64,000 bases of DNA, taken from contig DATASX010000033.1 of assembly GCA_036269075.1 (NCBI GenBank), positions 20,819 through 84,818 on the forward strand, in the 5' to 3' direction. The position numbers were made by a program, and so were the translations under genes. The notes beneath the pieces are model-generated. The model saw only the letters and a list, made by a program, of their open reading frames with translations. It did no database searches and was not told the origin of the DNA. This DNA comes from Sporichthyaceae bacterium. GTDB taxonomy: Bacteria; Actinomycetota; Actinomycetes; Sporichthyales; Sporichthyaceae. This document shows, piece after piece, positions 9,022 through 17,824 of the stretch (within the stretch, counting starts at the first letter, position 1; each line of letters begins with the position of its first letter).

Positions 9022-9632
9022 CGCACGGGGTTGGCGACGGCCGCGGCCACCGGGGCCGCGTCGACCCAGGCCCGGGCCGGGTCGGGCGCCGCAGCCGGCG
9101 CCGGGTCGGGCGCGGCGGGCATCGCCCGGGCCCGTTGTCCGGTGTCCCCGCCTGCCAGCGCGCCGAGCAGAGCCAGCGCGATCAGCGACCCGAAGAGCAG
9201 CGTGGTCGAGGTGCCGGAGGCCGCGGCGGACACCACTCGTCGGACCAGGCCGTCGCCGGACATCGCGACGGTGACCATGCCGAGCGGCACCGGCAATGTC
9301 CAGACCCAGACGAGGAATCCCTGGCGCCGCCCGTCGCGCGAGCTCAGCCGCGCGGCCACGTACCCGCCGCAGAAGAACGCTCCGAAGAGCGTCGACGAGA
9401 GCACCGTCGCACGGAGGACATCGACGGTCGGGGTGCCGGACATCACCGTCCGGCCAACCGCCGGGAGATCGTCGTGCTGCTCGCGCGCCACCAGGTAGGT
9501 GACCGCCAGGGCAGCCACGAACAGGACCACGGTCATTCCTGCCGCGGTCATCGCGCCGAGGAATCCAGCCGTCAGCCCCCAACCAGGGGTGCTCGGGGGC
9601 GGAACAGCGGGGCCAGGCTTCCCAGTCTGCAC
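9018..9632 (-). CDS. Four-helix membrane protein upstream of the penicillin-binding protein
   Basis: GTG 9632 is preceded by GGAGG. The 204-residue product has four hydrophobic stretches (GFLGAMTAAGMTVVLFVAAL, LSSTLFGAFFCGGYVAARL, FLVWVWTLPVPLGMVTVAM, LLFGSLIALALLGALAG) and an Ala/Pro-rich C-terminal tail. It overlaps the PBP gene by four bases (GTGA), so the two are translationally coupled. No family is recognised. The coupling suggests a role linked to the cell-wall synthase, such as a partner or anchor, but this is inference only. Confidence 0.65.
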   Translation of the reverse strand: MQTGKPGPAVPPPSTPGWGLTAGFLGAMTAAGMTVVLFVAALAVTYLVAREQHDDLPAVGRTVMSGTPTVDVLRATVLSSTLFGAFFCGGYVAARLSSRDGRRQGFLVWVWTLPVPLGMVTVAMSGDGLVRRVVSAAASGTSTTLLFGSLIALALLGALAGGDTGQRARAMPAAPDPAPAAAPDPARAWVDAAPVAAAVANPVR

Positions 9633-9882
9633 GGGCGCCTCCTAGCGGCGACACGCGATGTCCGGACAGCCCGGCGAGTGACGTCTACCTCCCGATCGGA
9701 ATGTGAAACAACTGCCCGGCAACGCGACCTGGCGCAGGAACGGCGGCGTCGTGGCTGATCAGAAGGACGCGAGCCGATCGGTGCCGCACGGCCGGCGTGC
9801 TCCCGCCTGATACCTGCCAGGCGCGAACCTTCCCCACGTTAGGGTCTGCGGCGAGATGTTCCGTCGATCTGGAGGCACCAGG

Positions 9883-10269
9883 ATGAGCAACGACGTCGGC
9901 CTGCGCGGGATCAGCCTGGTCTGCCTGCCCACCCAGGAGCAGGACAAGGCGATCGCGTTCTACGAGTCGCTGGGGTTCGAGAAGCGCACGGACATGGCGT
10001 TCGGCAACGGCTACCGCTGGGTCGAGGTCTACCTGCCGGTCGGGCAGACCGGGGTCGCACTGGCGCCGCCGCCCGGCGACGCCGCGATCGTCGGCGTCCA
10101 GTCCGGTATCACGATCACCACCCAGGACATCGACGCGACCCACGTGGCCATGCAGAAGCTCGGGGTGGACGTGGACGAGCACGTGGCCCGGATGGGCGAG
10201 CCGGTCCCGCCGATGTTCTGGTTCCGCGACCCGAGCGGCCACACCCTCATGGTGGTCGAGCAGAGCTGA
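9883..10269 (+). CDS. VOC-family (glyoxalase/bleomycin resistance-like) protein
   Basis: ATG 9883 follows GGAGG at 9871-9875. The 128-residue product has the two beta-alpha-beta-beta-beta units of the vicinal-oxygen-chelate fold: GLRGISLVCLPTQEQDKAIAF starts the first, FYESLGFEKRTDMAFGNGYRWVEV continues it, and GITITTQDIDATHVAMQKLGV starts the second. It ends with FWFRDPSGHTLMVVEQS, the family's typical metal-ligand-bearing strand (D-P-x-G-x). The substrate is not evident; it may be a lyase, dioxygenase-like or binding protein. The gene stands alone between convergent or divergent neighbours. Confidence 0.85.
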   Translation: MSNDVGLRGISLVCLPTQEQDKAIAFYESLGFEKRTDMAFGNGYRWVEVYLPVGQTGVALAPPPGDAAIVGVQSGITITTQDIDATHVAMQKLGVDVDEHVARMGEPVPPMFWFRDPSGHTLMVVEQS

Positions 10270-10270
10270 T

Positions 10271-10286
10271 CCGGCCCAAGGGCCGG
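10271..10286. terminator. Short GC hairpin between convergent genes
   Basis: CCGGCCC and GGGCCGG pair around a 2-base AA spacer one base after the VOC stop codon, facing the end of the convergent PEBP gene. This is consistent with a small terminator, but there is no T tract. Confidence 0.4.
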
Positions 10287-10298
10287 TGGGCAGAGACG

Positions 10299-10871
10299 TC
10301 AGGTGCGTTCGTAACAACCGTGGAGCCGGCCGCGGGCGAGCACCTCGCCCGCGGCACGCAGGACGTCGCGTGGTCGGGCGGTGTCGACGGCGCGCCCGCG
10401 CACCCCGTCCGGGACGGCGCGGGCCAGCGCGAACACCTGGAACACGTACCGGTGCGGGCCGTGCCCCTTGATCGGCGCCGGGCCCAGGTAGCCACGGCTG
10501 ATGCTCGAGCGCAGGATCCGCACCCCGTCCGAGGCCCCGGTCGCGGCCAGCGCACCGCGGTCGAGCTGGGTTACCGCGGGATGCAGCAGCGCCAGGCAGT
10601 GCACGACCGGCACCCGGAGCGGCACGTCGACGTCCTCGACGACCAGCAGCAGTTGCACCGTGCCGGCCGGCGGGGCCGGCCAGGTCAGTGCGGGCGACAG
10701 CTCGCTGCCGCCGACCCGTCGGGCGGCGCAGACCAACGGGATTGCGCCGCTGGGCTCGAAGTCCGGGCTGTGCACGTCGAACGTGTCGGCCGTGCCCAGG
10801 TTCGGCAGGTTCCAGGCCGAGCCCCCTTCGCCGGCGCGCCGATTCCGCAACAGTTTGCCCAGCACAGCCAT
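10299..10871 (-). CDS. YbhB/YbcL-family (phosphatidylethanolamine-binding-like) protein
   Basis: The 190-residue product matches bacterial PEBP-like proteins. FDVHSPDFEPSGAIPLVCA opens the family core, SPALTWPAPPAGTVQLLLVVEDVDVP contains the SPxLxW and DxDxP motifs, and GYLGPAPIKGHGPHRYVFQVFAL matches the GYxGPxPPxGHGPHRY signature of the ligand site. Bacterial members bind small anionic ligands, and their roles are mostly unknown. An N-terminal stretch of about 25 residues is poorly conserved. ATG at 10871 is followed by normal codon usage; there is GGGGGAG upstream. Confidence 0.88.
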   Translation of the reverse strand: MAVLGKLLRNRRAGEGGSAWNLPNLGTADTFDVHSPDFEPSGAIPLVCAARRVGGSELSPALTWPAPPAGTVQLLLVVEDVDVPLRVPVVHCLALLHPAVTQLDRGALAATGASDGVRILRSSISRGYLGPAPIKGHGPHRYVFQVFALARAVPDGVRGRAVDTARPRDVLRAAGEVLARGRLHGCYERT

Positions 10872-10911
10872 GTCTCCCCCCGCGTCGCGTCGGTGTGGCG
10901 CCGTCAGCGGG

Positions 10912-11328
10912 TCAGGAGCCGCCGGGGTCGGAGTAGATGCGGACGCCGGTGACCGGGCCGCCCCTCACGTTCGGGTCGGTTGCTCCCGGGACGCTCTGGG
11001 CGTAGAGGCCGTGGGCCTCGCAGGGCCGGGCCCGGGTGCCGTGGAACAGGAAGATGGTCATCCGCCAGGGGGCGGCCGAGGTCAGGTTCGCCACCGACTT
11101 CACCGGTTCGCGCATCGGGCTGCACTGGCCCGCCCAGTTGCCGTCGTCCACAAATCGGGTCATCGCCCCGGCGAACCCCGGCAACGCCCAGGTGCACAGC
11201 GAACCCGTGGAGCAGCGCGCCATGCCGGTCGCCGGCGGCGGCGCTGCGGCGTCCGCGGCGGTCGGCACCACGGCACCGGCGCTCAGCCCGATCACCGCGG
11301 TCGACGCCCCGACCCACGACACCCGCAC
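10912..11328 (-). CDS. Secreted small Cys-containing protein, I36 inhibitor-like
   Basis: GTG 11328 (or 11322) follows GGAGGTGGGG. The 138-residue product has a signal peptide (WVGASTAVIGLSAGAVVPTA, cleaved near ADAAA). The mature domain contains RCSTGSLCTWALPGFAGAMT then WAGQCSP and ARPCEAHG, giving four cysteines in the spacing expected of I36/beta-gamma-crystallin-like secreted proteins. The family assignment is by pattern only and weaker than for the gene at 682-1077. It ends YSDPGGS. Confidence 0.6.
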   Translation of the reverse strand: MRVSWVGASTAVIGLSAGAVVPTAADAAAPPPATGMARCSTGSLCTWALPGFAGAMTRFVDDGNWAGQCSPMREPVKSVANLTSAAPWRMTIFLFHGTRARPCEAHGLYAQSVPGATDPNVRGGPVTGVRIYSDPGGS

Positions 11329-11395
11329 CCGACCCCACCTCCGACCACATCCATCGTGCGCCGGCCACCCGGGCCGCACAACGATCCCGGACGTG

Positions 11396-11728
11396 TCACG
11401 GCGCGGTGCGCGGGCGCAGCTTCGCGACGAGGTCCAGTCCGACCGTGTGCAGAACCCGCTCGACCAGCGATCCGGCGCCGACGATGATCTCGAGGTCGTC
11501 GGAGGCGAGAGCGAACAGCGCCTCGATTCCCCGGCTGTCGATGAACCGCACACCGGACAGGTCGATGCGGCGGGGCCCGGGCCCCACGGTGAGTTCGCAC
11601 AGTGTCCGGACAAGGTCCGGGGCGGTCTCGGCGTCGACCTCGCCCTGGACCACCAGGACGCCGTCCACGAACTCCGCCGTGCAACGGTCGGTGGAGGCAA
11701 CCGGATCCCGCGGGGCGTCCGCGTTCAC
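11396..11728 (-). CDS. STAS-domain anti-anti-sigma factor-like protein
   Basis: This single-domain STAS protein of 110 residues starts at GTG 11728. GVLVVQGEVDAETAPDLVRTL is the first strand and helix, and RRIDLSGVRFIDSRGIEALF contains the canonical D-S-x-G phosphorylation site (the serine phosphorylated by RsbW-type kinases). VGLDLVAKLRPRTAP closes the domain. In actinobacteria such proteins bind anti-sigma kinases and release a stress sigma factor. It has no RsbW partner next to it; the candidates in this window are at 45044-45502 and the SpoIIE phosphatases at 4503 and 50554. Confidence 0.85.
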   Translation of the reverse strand: MNADAPRDPVASTDRCTAEFVDGVLVVQGEVDAETAPDLVRTLCELTVGPGPRRIDLSGVRFIDSRGIEALFALASDDLEIIVGAGSLVERVLHTVGLDLVAKLRPRTAP

Positions 11729-12127
11729 GGTTGGACCGGCGCGTGCTGCGCCTGGACGACCTTCCGTGCGCCCATGTCGGCTCCCTTCCGCACGCCTGAC
11801 TACCCGTCAGGAAGCAGTCAATGCGCTCGGGGCCGGAAGATCCGGGCGACCCGCCGGGGCGCCGCCGGCTGATCGACTCAGCCGGCCGGCGTCGACGGAA
11901 TGGATTCGACCCGTCAGGAAACGCCCGCGCAGCGGCACTTCCGCGCCGGGCGAATCACCACGAACCGGAGCATTCCCGGGCGCACTTGCGCATTGTCGAC
12001 GTCTCGCCGGACTAATTCATGACAGGTGCTCCGGGCGGGTGACAATTTTCGGATTCGCTCCTTTTCCGCACCGCTCCCCGACTAGAACTGCACCCGACGG
12101 GCGCTGTTCGAAGATGGTGGGGGAAAA
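11729..12127. other. Divergent intergenic region
   Basis: About 400 bases without a convincing gene separate the STAS gene (minus) from the lysyl-oxidase-like gene (plus). It holds the palindrome at 11795-11811 and presumably both promoters. A 64-codon frame at 11821-12015 is Arg/Pro-rich and looks non-coding. Confidence 0.5.
11795..11811. repeat. CTGAC-N5-GTCAG palindrome, copy 2
   Basis: Perfect arms with an extra C/G pair and spacer TACCC, located 67 bases upstream of the STAS gene start, in a divergent promoter region. This copy could act as an operator. Confidence 0.75.
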
Positions 12128-13276
12128 GTGTCGATCCGCCTTTCCCGCGGCACGGTGGGGTCGCTTGCGCTGGGCACGGCGTTGCTGGTCGGGCCGGTTG
12201 CCGCGGCAACGGCGGCCGGCAGCTCCTACGCCCCGCCGCCGAGCAATTCCAACCCGACGCAGCCGGTCGGCCCGACGGCGGGTGCGGCAACCGAGCAGGG
12301 CCAATCCGCCCCGAATTCGCCCGAGCAGAACCCACCCGTGAACCCCGACCAGCCGCCCCAGTACCAGGCACCCCCGGGCCAGGCACCCCCGAACGCGAGC
12401 GCCCCGAACGGGAGCCCCCCGAACACCGGCACCCCGGCCGCCCCGCCGGCCGACCCGTTGGCCGGCCTGCCGCTGCCCGACCTGGCGATGGCCCAGACCC
12501 GGGACCTGAAGGTGATCAACCGACCCGACGGCAACACCGAACTGCGGTTCACCAGCACTGTGGTCAACATCGGCCACGGCCTGTTGGTGGTCGCCGCGCA
12601 CCGCGACGCGGTCGGCAAGGCCTGGACCGTCGCCCAGGAGATCCTCAGCCCGGCCGGCTCGGTCCTGCGCGCCATCGGGTTGCCGCTGCAGCCGATGTGG
12701 GGCGGCGACGGGCACAACCACTGGCACGTCCCCGGGGTGGCCAAGTACCAGTTGCTGCGCCTGTCCGACAACCAGCTGATCGGCGCCAACCACAAGATCG
12801 GCTTCTGCTTCTTCGACAACAGCTTCCACCGCGCGCTACCGGAGACCCCGGACAAGCCGGAGTTCCCGAACGACCAAGGCTGCGCGCACGGCGACCGCCG
12901 GGCCACGCATTTCCGGATGGGACTGTCGGTCGGCTGGGGCGACGTCTATCGCTGGAAGATCCCCGGGCAGTCCATCGACATCAGCAACGTGCCGGCCGGT
13001 CGCTACCGGCTGCTGGGCATGGCCAACGGCGACGGCTTGCTGCTCGAGTCCGACCGCGGCGACAACCTGACCTGGATCGACTTCGAGCTTGTCCGGCACG
13101 GCAACCACGCCTCCGTCCGCATCCTCGACCGCGGGTCCGACGAGCGCCCCGCCCAGCCCGAGGACCACGGCTCGGTCGTGTGGAACGACGGCCCCGACGA
13201 GAACTCGGACGACAGCGCCGCCCCGCAGTGCGACGCGGTCGACCCGACTGGCGTCGACTGCAGCAGACGGGGCTGA
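12128..13276 (+). CDS. Secreted lysyl-oxidase-like copper protein
   Basis: GTG 12128 follows a G/A-rich RBS (GGGGGAAAA). The 382-residue product has a signal peptide (LALGTALLVGPVAAATAAG), a Pro/Asn-rich linker at about residues 33-115, and a globular domain from about 120 to 330. That domain contains LRFTSTVVNIGHGLLVV and GHNHWHVPGVAKYQL, with H196, H198 and H200 matching the His-rich copper site of bacterial lysyl-oxidase-fold proteins, and GRYRLLGMANGDGLLLESD near its end. Eukaryotic relatives deaminate lysine side chains; the bacterial substrate is unknown. The C-terminus is acidic and carries two cysteines. Confidence 0.75.
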   Translation: MSIRLSRGTVGSLALGTALLVGPVAAATAAGSSYAPPPSNSNPTQPVGPTAGAATEQGQSAPNSPEQNPPVNPDQPPQYQAPPGQAPPNASAPNGSPPNTGTPAAPPADPLAGLPLPDLAMAQTRDLKVINRPDGNTELRFTSTVVNIGHGLLVVAAHRDAVGKAWTVAQEILSPAGSVLRAIGLPLQPMWGGDGHNHWHVPGVAKYQLLRLSDNQLIGANHKIGFCFFDNSFHRALPETPDKPEFPNDQGCAHGDRRATHFRMGLSVGWGDVYRWKIPGQSIDISNVPAGRYRLLGMANGDGLLLESDRGDNLTWIDFELVRHGNHASVRILDRGSDERPAQPEDHGSVVWNDGPDENSDDSAAPQCDAVDPTGVDCSRRG

Positions 13277-13321
13277 CCGGCTCGAAGAGGCATAGCTGCC
13301 CTCACTTGCGGGGAGTCTGAC

Positions 13322-13340
13322 AGTCGTCGGTTGGACGACT
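13322..13340. promoter_or_regulatory. Palindrome upstream of the APC permease
   Basis: AGTCGTC and GACGACT flank the 5-base spacer GGTTG, ending 19 bases before the permease start. The geometry (7-bp arms, 5-base gap) suits a dimeric repressor site. Confidence 0.45.
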
Positions 13341-13358
13341 CAGGCTGCGGAGGTGCTG

Positions 13359-15029
13359 ATGGTCGACGCCACCGCAGGACGGGCCGTCCCGATCCGGGCC
13401 GAGCGGGGACTACGGCGCGAGGTGGGGCTCACCGGCCTCACGCTCGTCTCCGTGGGCTCGGTGATCGGCTCGGGCTGGTTGTTCGGCGCGCAGAATGCCG
13501 CCGCCCTGGCCGGGCCGGCGGTGCTGCTGAGCTGGGTGCTCGGGGCCGGGGTCTGCCTGGTGCTCGCACTGACCTACGCCGAACTCGGCGCCGCATACCC
13601 GTTGTCCGGTGGCACCGCCCGCTACACCTACCTGACCTACGGCCTGCTCGGCGGCTTCTTCGCCGGCTGGGTCTCCTGGCTCCAGGCCGTGACGCTGGCG
13701 CCGGTCGAGACCGTCGCCTCGTTGAACTACCTGAGCGCGAACTGGTGGCCGAACCTCGTCCACGACGAGGCCGGTCAGCACGTGCTGACCGGAAAGGGAA
13801 CGGCGGTCGCGGTCGCGTTCGTGATCACGTTCACGCTGATCAATCTGGTCGGCGTCCGACTGCTGGCCGAGGGCAACAACCTGATCGTGCTGTGGAAGAT
13901 CGCGATCCCGGTGCTGACGATCATCGTGGTCACAACCAAGGCCTTCCACACCGCGAACTTCCACCTGCACGGCGTGCACGGTGGCGGCGGGTTCGCACCG
14001 TTCGGTCTCAAGGGCGTCCTGCTGGCGCTGTCCGGCGGCGTGCTGTTCTCCTACCAGGGGTTCGAGCAGGCCGTGCAGCTCGGCGGCGAAGCCCGGCGCC
14101 CGGCCCGCGACCTGCCGCGCGCGGTGATCGTGGCGATCGTCGGCGGCTCTCTGCTGTATCTGGCGCTGCAGATCTGCTTCATCGGGGCCACCGACCCGGG
14201 CAAGATCGCCTCGGCGGGCTGGGCCGGTCTGGCCTCGAACAACCTCGGGCCGTTCTACGACCTGGCGACCGTGCTGGGGCTGACGTGGCTGGCGACGGTC
14301 CTCCAACTCGACGCGATCGTCTCCCCCGGCGGCACCGCGCTGGTCTACATCTCGACGACCTCCCGGCTGACCTACGCGCTCGGCCGGACCGGGGGCCCGG
14401 AGTCGCTGTCCCGGGTGAACTCACGCCGGGTGCCCTGGGTCGGCGTCATGCTGGCCGCCGTCGTGGGCTGCCTGATGCTGCTGCCGTTCGGCTCCTGGGC
14501 GAAGCTGGTCAACTACACGACCTCGGCGACGTTCTTCATGTACGCCCTGGCGCCGGTCGCCGTGCTGACGTTGCGCCGCAAGCTGCCCGAGACCGCGCGC
14601 AGCTACCGCGTCCCGGCCGCGGAGGTGTGGACGCCGCTCGCCTTCGTGCTCGCCTCGCTGATCGTCTACTGGAGCGGCTTCGACACCGACTGGCGAGTCG
14701 GGATCGCGATGCTGCTCGGCGCCGCACTGTTGATGATCGGCCGACTCCGGCAGCCGCCCGGGACCCGGGAGCCCTTGCACGCCGGGGCGGTCGCCTGGCT
14801 GCCGGTCTGGGTGATCGGGATCATCGGGTTGGCCGCGCTGGGACCGGACTACGTCCAGGGGCACGGCGTTCTGCCGTTCTACCTGGACATGGTGGTGGTC
14901 GCCGTCTTCAGCCTGGCGATCTTCGGGTGGGCGGTGCGTTCGGCACTGCCGACCGCGCAGGTGGCCGAGAACTACCGGCGCATGCAGACCGAGGCCGCGG
15001 TGGAGGAGGCCACGCTCGTCGAGACCTGA
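13359..15029 (+). CDS. APC-superfamily amino acid permease
   Basis: ATG 13359 lies 6 bases after GGAGG. The 556-residue protein has about 12-14 membrane helices. The first helix carries VSVGSVIGSGWLFGAQNAA, matching the G-[ST]-x-IGxG substrate-binding loop of APC transporters, and VLLSWVLGAGVCLVLALTYAELGAAYP is the second conserved helix pair. LFSYQGFEQAVQLGGEARRPARDLPRA matches the helix 6 to loop region. It should exchange or import amino acids (or related amines) with protons across the cytoplasmic membrane. Substrate specificity is not readable. No transport partner lies next to it. Confidence 0.9.
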   Translation: MVDATAGRAVPIRAERGLRREVGLTGLTLVSVGSVIGSGWLFGAQNAAALAGPAVLLSWVLGAGVCLVLALTYAELGAAYPLSGGTARYTYLTYGLLGGFFAGWVSWLQAVTLAPVETVASLNYLSANWWPNLVHDEAGQHVLTGKGTAVAVAFVITFTLINLVGVRLLAEGNNLIVLWKIAIPVLTIIVVTTKAFHTANFHLHGVHGGGGFAPFGLKGVLLALSGGVLFSYQGFEQAVQLGGEARRPARDLPRAVIVAIVGGSLLYLALQICFIGATDPGKIASAGWAGLASNNLGPFYDLATVLGLTWLATVLQLDAIVSPGGTALVYISTTSRLTYALGRTGGPESLSRVNSRRVPWVGVMLAAVVGCLMLLPFGSWAKLVNYTTSATFFMYALAPVAVLTLRRKLPETARSYRVPAAEVWTPLAFVLASLIVYWSGFDTDWRVGIAMLLGAALLMIGRLRQPPGTREPLHAGAVAWLPVWVIGIIGLAALGPDYVQGHGVLPFYLDMVVVAVFSLAIFGWAVRSALPTAQVAENYRRMQTEAAVEEATLVET

Positions 15030-15078
15030 CACAGCTGTCCCGATGTCCCCGAACGAGTGAATCCGCCACTGCCCCGGT

Positions 15079-15891
15079 GTGGCGTGGCCGGCCCGTGCCA
15101 CGGCGACCGATGAACTGACCCGCGTCGGGGTGGGGGCTTCCACGGGGGTGGGAATCGTGGTGATGGCGGCTGGACTGCTGACCGGTCTGTTGACGACGGT
15201 CGGTCTGATGGCGCCGACGGCACAGCCGGTGCCGGCGGAGAAGTTCGAACCCGTGCGGCATCCGACGCACGAGGCGGAGCACCGGCTCTGCCACGGGTAC
15301 AACAGCTGCCGATCGGACGGCTACACGGACGCCGGCTACCGGCGCCACCGCGGCCGTTCGTTCTGGAAGATGTACGCCGGGGCCAACTGCACGAACTTCG
15401 TGGCGTACAAGCTGGTCCGGGCCGGGATGCCGAATCACCGGCCGCGTGAGCACGGCCACCGGCCCGGCAACCTGAACGCCTATCGCTGGGGCGTCGTGTA
15501 TCGCTCGATCACCGACCACCGGCCGACTGCGGGTTCCGTCGCCTGGTGGGCGCATCGCGGCCGGGACGGGCACGTGGCCTGGGTGGAGAACATCAACCGC
15601 GACGGCAGCCTGACCATCAGCGAGGACAGTTGGAGCGGCAACGGCTTCGACTGGCGGCGGCTCTACCACGGAGCGGGCTGGCCGACCGGTTTCATCCACT
15701 TCCGGCACCGCCCGGTCCTGCCCGGGCACGATCACCACGTCCCGGTCCGGCCGGCGCCGCAGCAAACCCGGACGCTGGACCTGCAGGCCGGCTCGATCAC
15801 GTTGGTCTCCGGACCGGCCGTGGCGGACCCGGCGGAGCCGCCGGTGGCGCACCCGGTCAGCGCCCCGGAGCCACATCTGAAACCACGCTGA
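15079..15891 (+). CDS. Secreted CHAP-domain amidase/peptidase-like protein
   Basis: The longest frame encodes 270 residues from GTG 15079, but the true start is more likely one of the in-frame GTGs at 15130-15160, directly before the membrane-spanning stretch VVMAAGLLTGLLTTVGLM. The extracytoplasmic part contains YAGANCTNFVAYKLVRAGM (catalytic Cys of CHAP/NlpC-type enzymes) and GSVAWWAHRGRDGHVAWVENI (catalytic His), then GSLTISEDSW. CHAP proteins cleave peptidoglycan amide or peptide bonds. A His/Pro-rich C-terminal tail of about 60 residues follows. The gene begins 49 bases after the permease stop. Confidence 0.75.
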   Translation: MAWPARATATDELTRVGVGASTGVGIVVMAAGLLTGLLTTVGLMAPTAQPVPAEKFEPVRHPTHEAEHRLCHGYNSCRSDGYTDAGYRRHRGRSFWKMYAGANCTNFVAYKLVRAGMPNHRPREHGHRPGNLNAYRWGVVYRSITDHRPTAGSVAWWAHRGRDGHVAWVENINRDGSLTISEDSWSGNGFDWRRLYHGAGWPTGFIHFRHRPVLPGHDHHVPVRPAPQQTRTLDLQAGSITLVSGPAVADPAEPPVAHPVSAPEPHLKPR

Positions 15892-16039
15892 GCATCGAAG
15901 TTCCGATCGGCCCGTCGACAACCGTCGGCGGGCCGATTAGCGGTTGGTGAACTCTCACACCCTTTCGGCCGAACTTCCCGAAGTGGACATCAGGAGCCGG
16001 CATCGTGCGCCGATAAGCCCTGTCGGCTCCGGAGGAACC

Positions 16040-17671
16040 TTGAGCCCGTCCCACCGCCGTCGCGACCCGAAGTCGATGTCCCGCCGCGCCCTGATGCGCG
16101 CGCTGGCCGCCAACGGTGGGATCCTGCTGGCCGGGACCATCGCGATCGAGACGGCCTCAGTGGCCGCTCCGACCGCGGTTCGCGCGGCCTCGGTCCCACC
16201 GGCCCAGCTCCGCAAGCGGGCCGTACCGCTGACACCCGAGCTGTGGCGCCGGCCCTCGGGTCTCGGCGCGCCGCCCGTGCACGGCCTGCACCTGACCTTC
16301 GGCGACGATCCCGCGACCGAGGTCGTCGTGTCCTGGACGACCCCGGAACCGGTCCGGCGCCCGCAGGTGCAGTTCGGTACCGCGGAGGACGGCTTCGGCG
16401 ACGCCGTCGAGGCCGAGTCCACCCGCTACGTCGACGGCCACTCCGACCGCCCCGTGGCGGTGCACTCGGCGCGTATCCGCGGCCTGGACCCGGACTCGAT
16501 CTACGTCTACGCCGCGCTGCACGACGGCGCGGTGCCCGAACTCGGGACGATCCGCACCGCGCCGGACGGCCGGGCGCCGTTCACGTTCACCAGCTTCGGC
16601 GACATGGGCGCGCCGTTCCTGACATCTCACACCGGAAGCGGCTGGGGCAACGACGGGCTGGGCACCGAGAACTCCTTCGACCTCGTCGACGGCATCGAGC
16701 GCGTCGCGCCGTTGTTCAACCTGATCAACGGCGACCTGTCCTACGCCGGGCTGGCCAACGACCGCCTGCGCACGTGGTCCGGCTTCCTGGCCAACATCAG
16801 CCGCTCGGCACGGCACCGGCCGTGGATGCCGTCGGCCGGCAACCACGAGAACGAGGCCGGCAACGGCCCGATCGGGTACTCGGCATTCCAGACCTACTTC
16901 CCGGTGCCCAACTCCGGCGCCACCGGCGAACTGCGTGGGCTCTGGTACGCCTACACCGTCGGCAACGTGCGGTTCGTGCACCTGCAGAACGACGACGTGT
17001 GCCTGCAGGACGGCGGGAACACCTACGTCCGCGGGTACAGCGGCGGCGCCCAGCAGACCTGGTTGGAGCACGAACTGTCGCGCACCCGGGCCGACGACTC
17101 GATCGACTGGATCGTGGTGTGCATGCACCAGGTCGCGATCAGCACCGCGGACCACTTCAACGGGGCCGACCTCGGCGTTCGGCAGTCCTGGCTGCCGCTG
17201 TTCGACCACTACGGGGTCGACCTGGTGCTGTGCGGGCACGAGCACCACTACGAGCGCTCGCACCCCATCCGCGGTGCCGAGTCGAACCTCACCGCGACCC
17301 CGATCCCCCAAGGCCACGACAGTCGACTGGTGGATACGACCAAGGGCACCGTGCACATGGTGCTCGGCGGAGGCGGCAACTCGGCCGCCTCGAACGCGCT
17401 GCTGACCCCCGATCGGCGATGCCGGGTCATCACCGAGGTGGCCGCGTCCCGGGGCTCCACCGGGAAGCGCGAGGCCACCTACGTCTGGGAGAACGCCGAC
17501 TGGTCGTCGATGCGCGACGCGGCCCACCCCTACGGCTTCGCCGCGTTCACCGTCGACGGGTCGGCGCGCCCTGGCACGACTACGATCGACGTCACCTACT
17601 ACGGCCTGCTCGGCGCCGGCGGCCAGCTGGCCGCGGTCGACTCGTTCGTGCTGACGAAACCGGCCCGGTAA
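16040..17671 (+). CDS. Tat-exported purple-acid-phosphatase-like metallophosphoesterase
   Basis: TTG 16040 is chosen because GGAGGAA lies at 16031-16037; the frame stays open upstream but lacks an RBS. The 543-residue product has a twin-arginine leader (MSRRALMRALAANGG then a hydrophobic stretch), an N-terminal fibronectin-like purple acid phosphatase domain (VVVSWTTPEPVRRPQVQFG), and a metallophosphoesterase domain with SFGDMGAP, NGDLSYAG, AGNHENEAG, VVCMHQ and CGHEHHYERSHP supplying the Asp, Asn and His metal ligands. It should be a secreted binuclear metal phosphatase releasing phosphate from organic esters. It ends 153 bases before the encapsulin operon. Confidence 0.9.
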   Translation: MSPSHRRRDPKSMSRRALMRALAANGGILLAGTIAIETASVAAPTAVRAASVPPAQLRKRAVPLTPELWRRPSGLGAPPVHGLHLTFGDDPATEVVVSWTTPEPVRRPQVQFGTAEDGFGDAVEAESTRYVDGHSDRPVAVHSARIRGLDPDSIYVYAALHDGAVPELGTIRTAPDGRAPFTFTSFGDMGAPFLTSHTGSGWGNDGLGTENSFDLVDGIERVAPLFNLINGDLSYAGLANDRLRTWSGFLANISRSARHRPWMPSAGNHENEAGNGPIGYSAFQTYFPVPNSGATGELRGLWYAYTVGNVRFVHLQNDDVCLQDGGNTYVRGYSGGAQQTWLEHELSRTRADDSIDWIVVCMHQVAISTADHFNGADLGVRQSWLPLFDHYGVDLVLCGHEHHYERSHPIRGAESNLTATPIPQGHDSRLVDTTKGTVHMVLGGGGNSAASNALLTPDRRCRVITEVAASRGSTGKREATYVWENADWSSMRDAAHPYGFAAFTVDGSARPGTTTIDVTYYGLLGAGGQLAAVDSFVLTKPAR

Positions 17672-17824
17672 CCACGCGGGTGACGGACTGGCGCAAAATC
17701 TGATCCGTAGTCAGAATCGCGCTGAACCGTCCCGGGTCCAAACACCTACCAGGGTCGTGGCGGGCCAGGTGGTCGCTGTGGTTGAGTGATCGACGAAACC
17801 CGCACCAGCGACGTTGGAGGGGCT
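17672..17824 (+). promoter_or_regulatory. Upstream region of the encapsulin operon
   Basis: This is the only intergenic DNA before the encapsulin gene. It contains a near-copy of the dispersed palindrome (CTGAT-N5-GTCAG at 17700-17714, one arm mismatch) and ends with GGAGGGG at 17817-17823, the RBS that fixes the shell-protein start at GTG 17825. The promoter itself could not be pinned down. Confidence 0.5.
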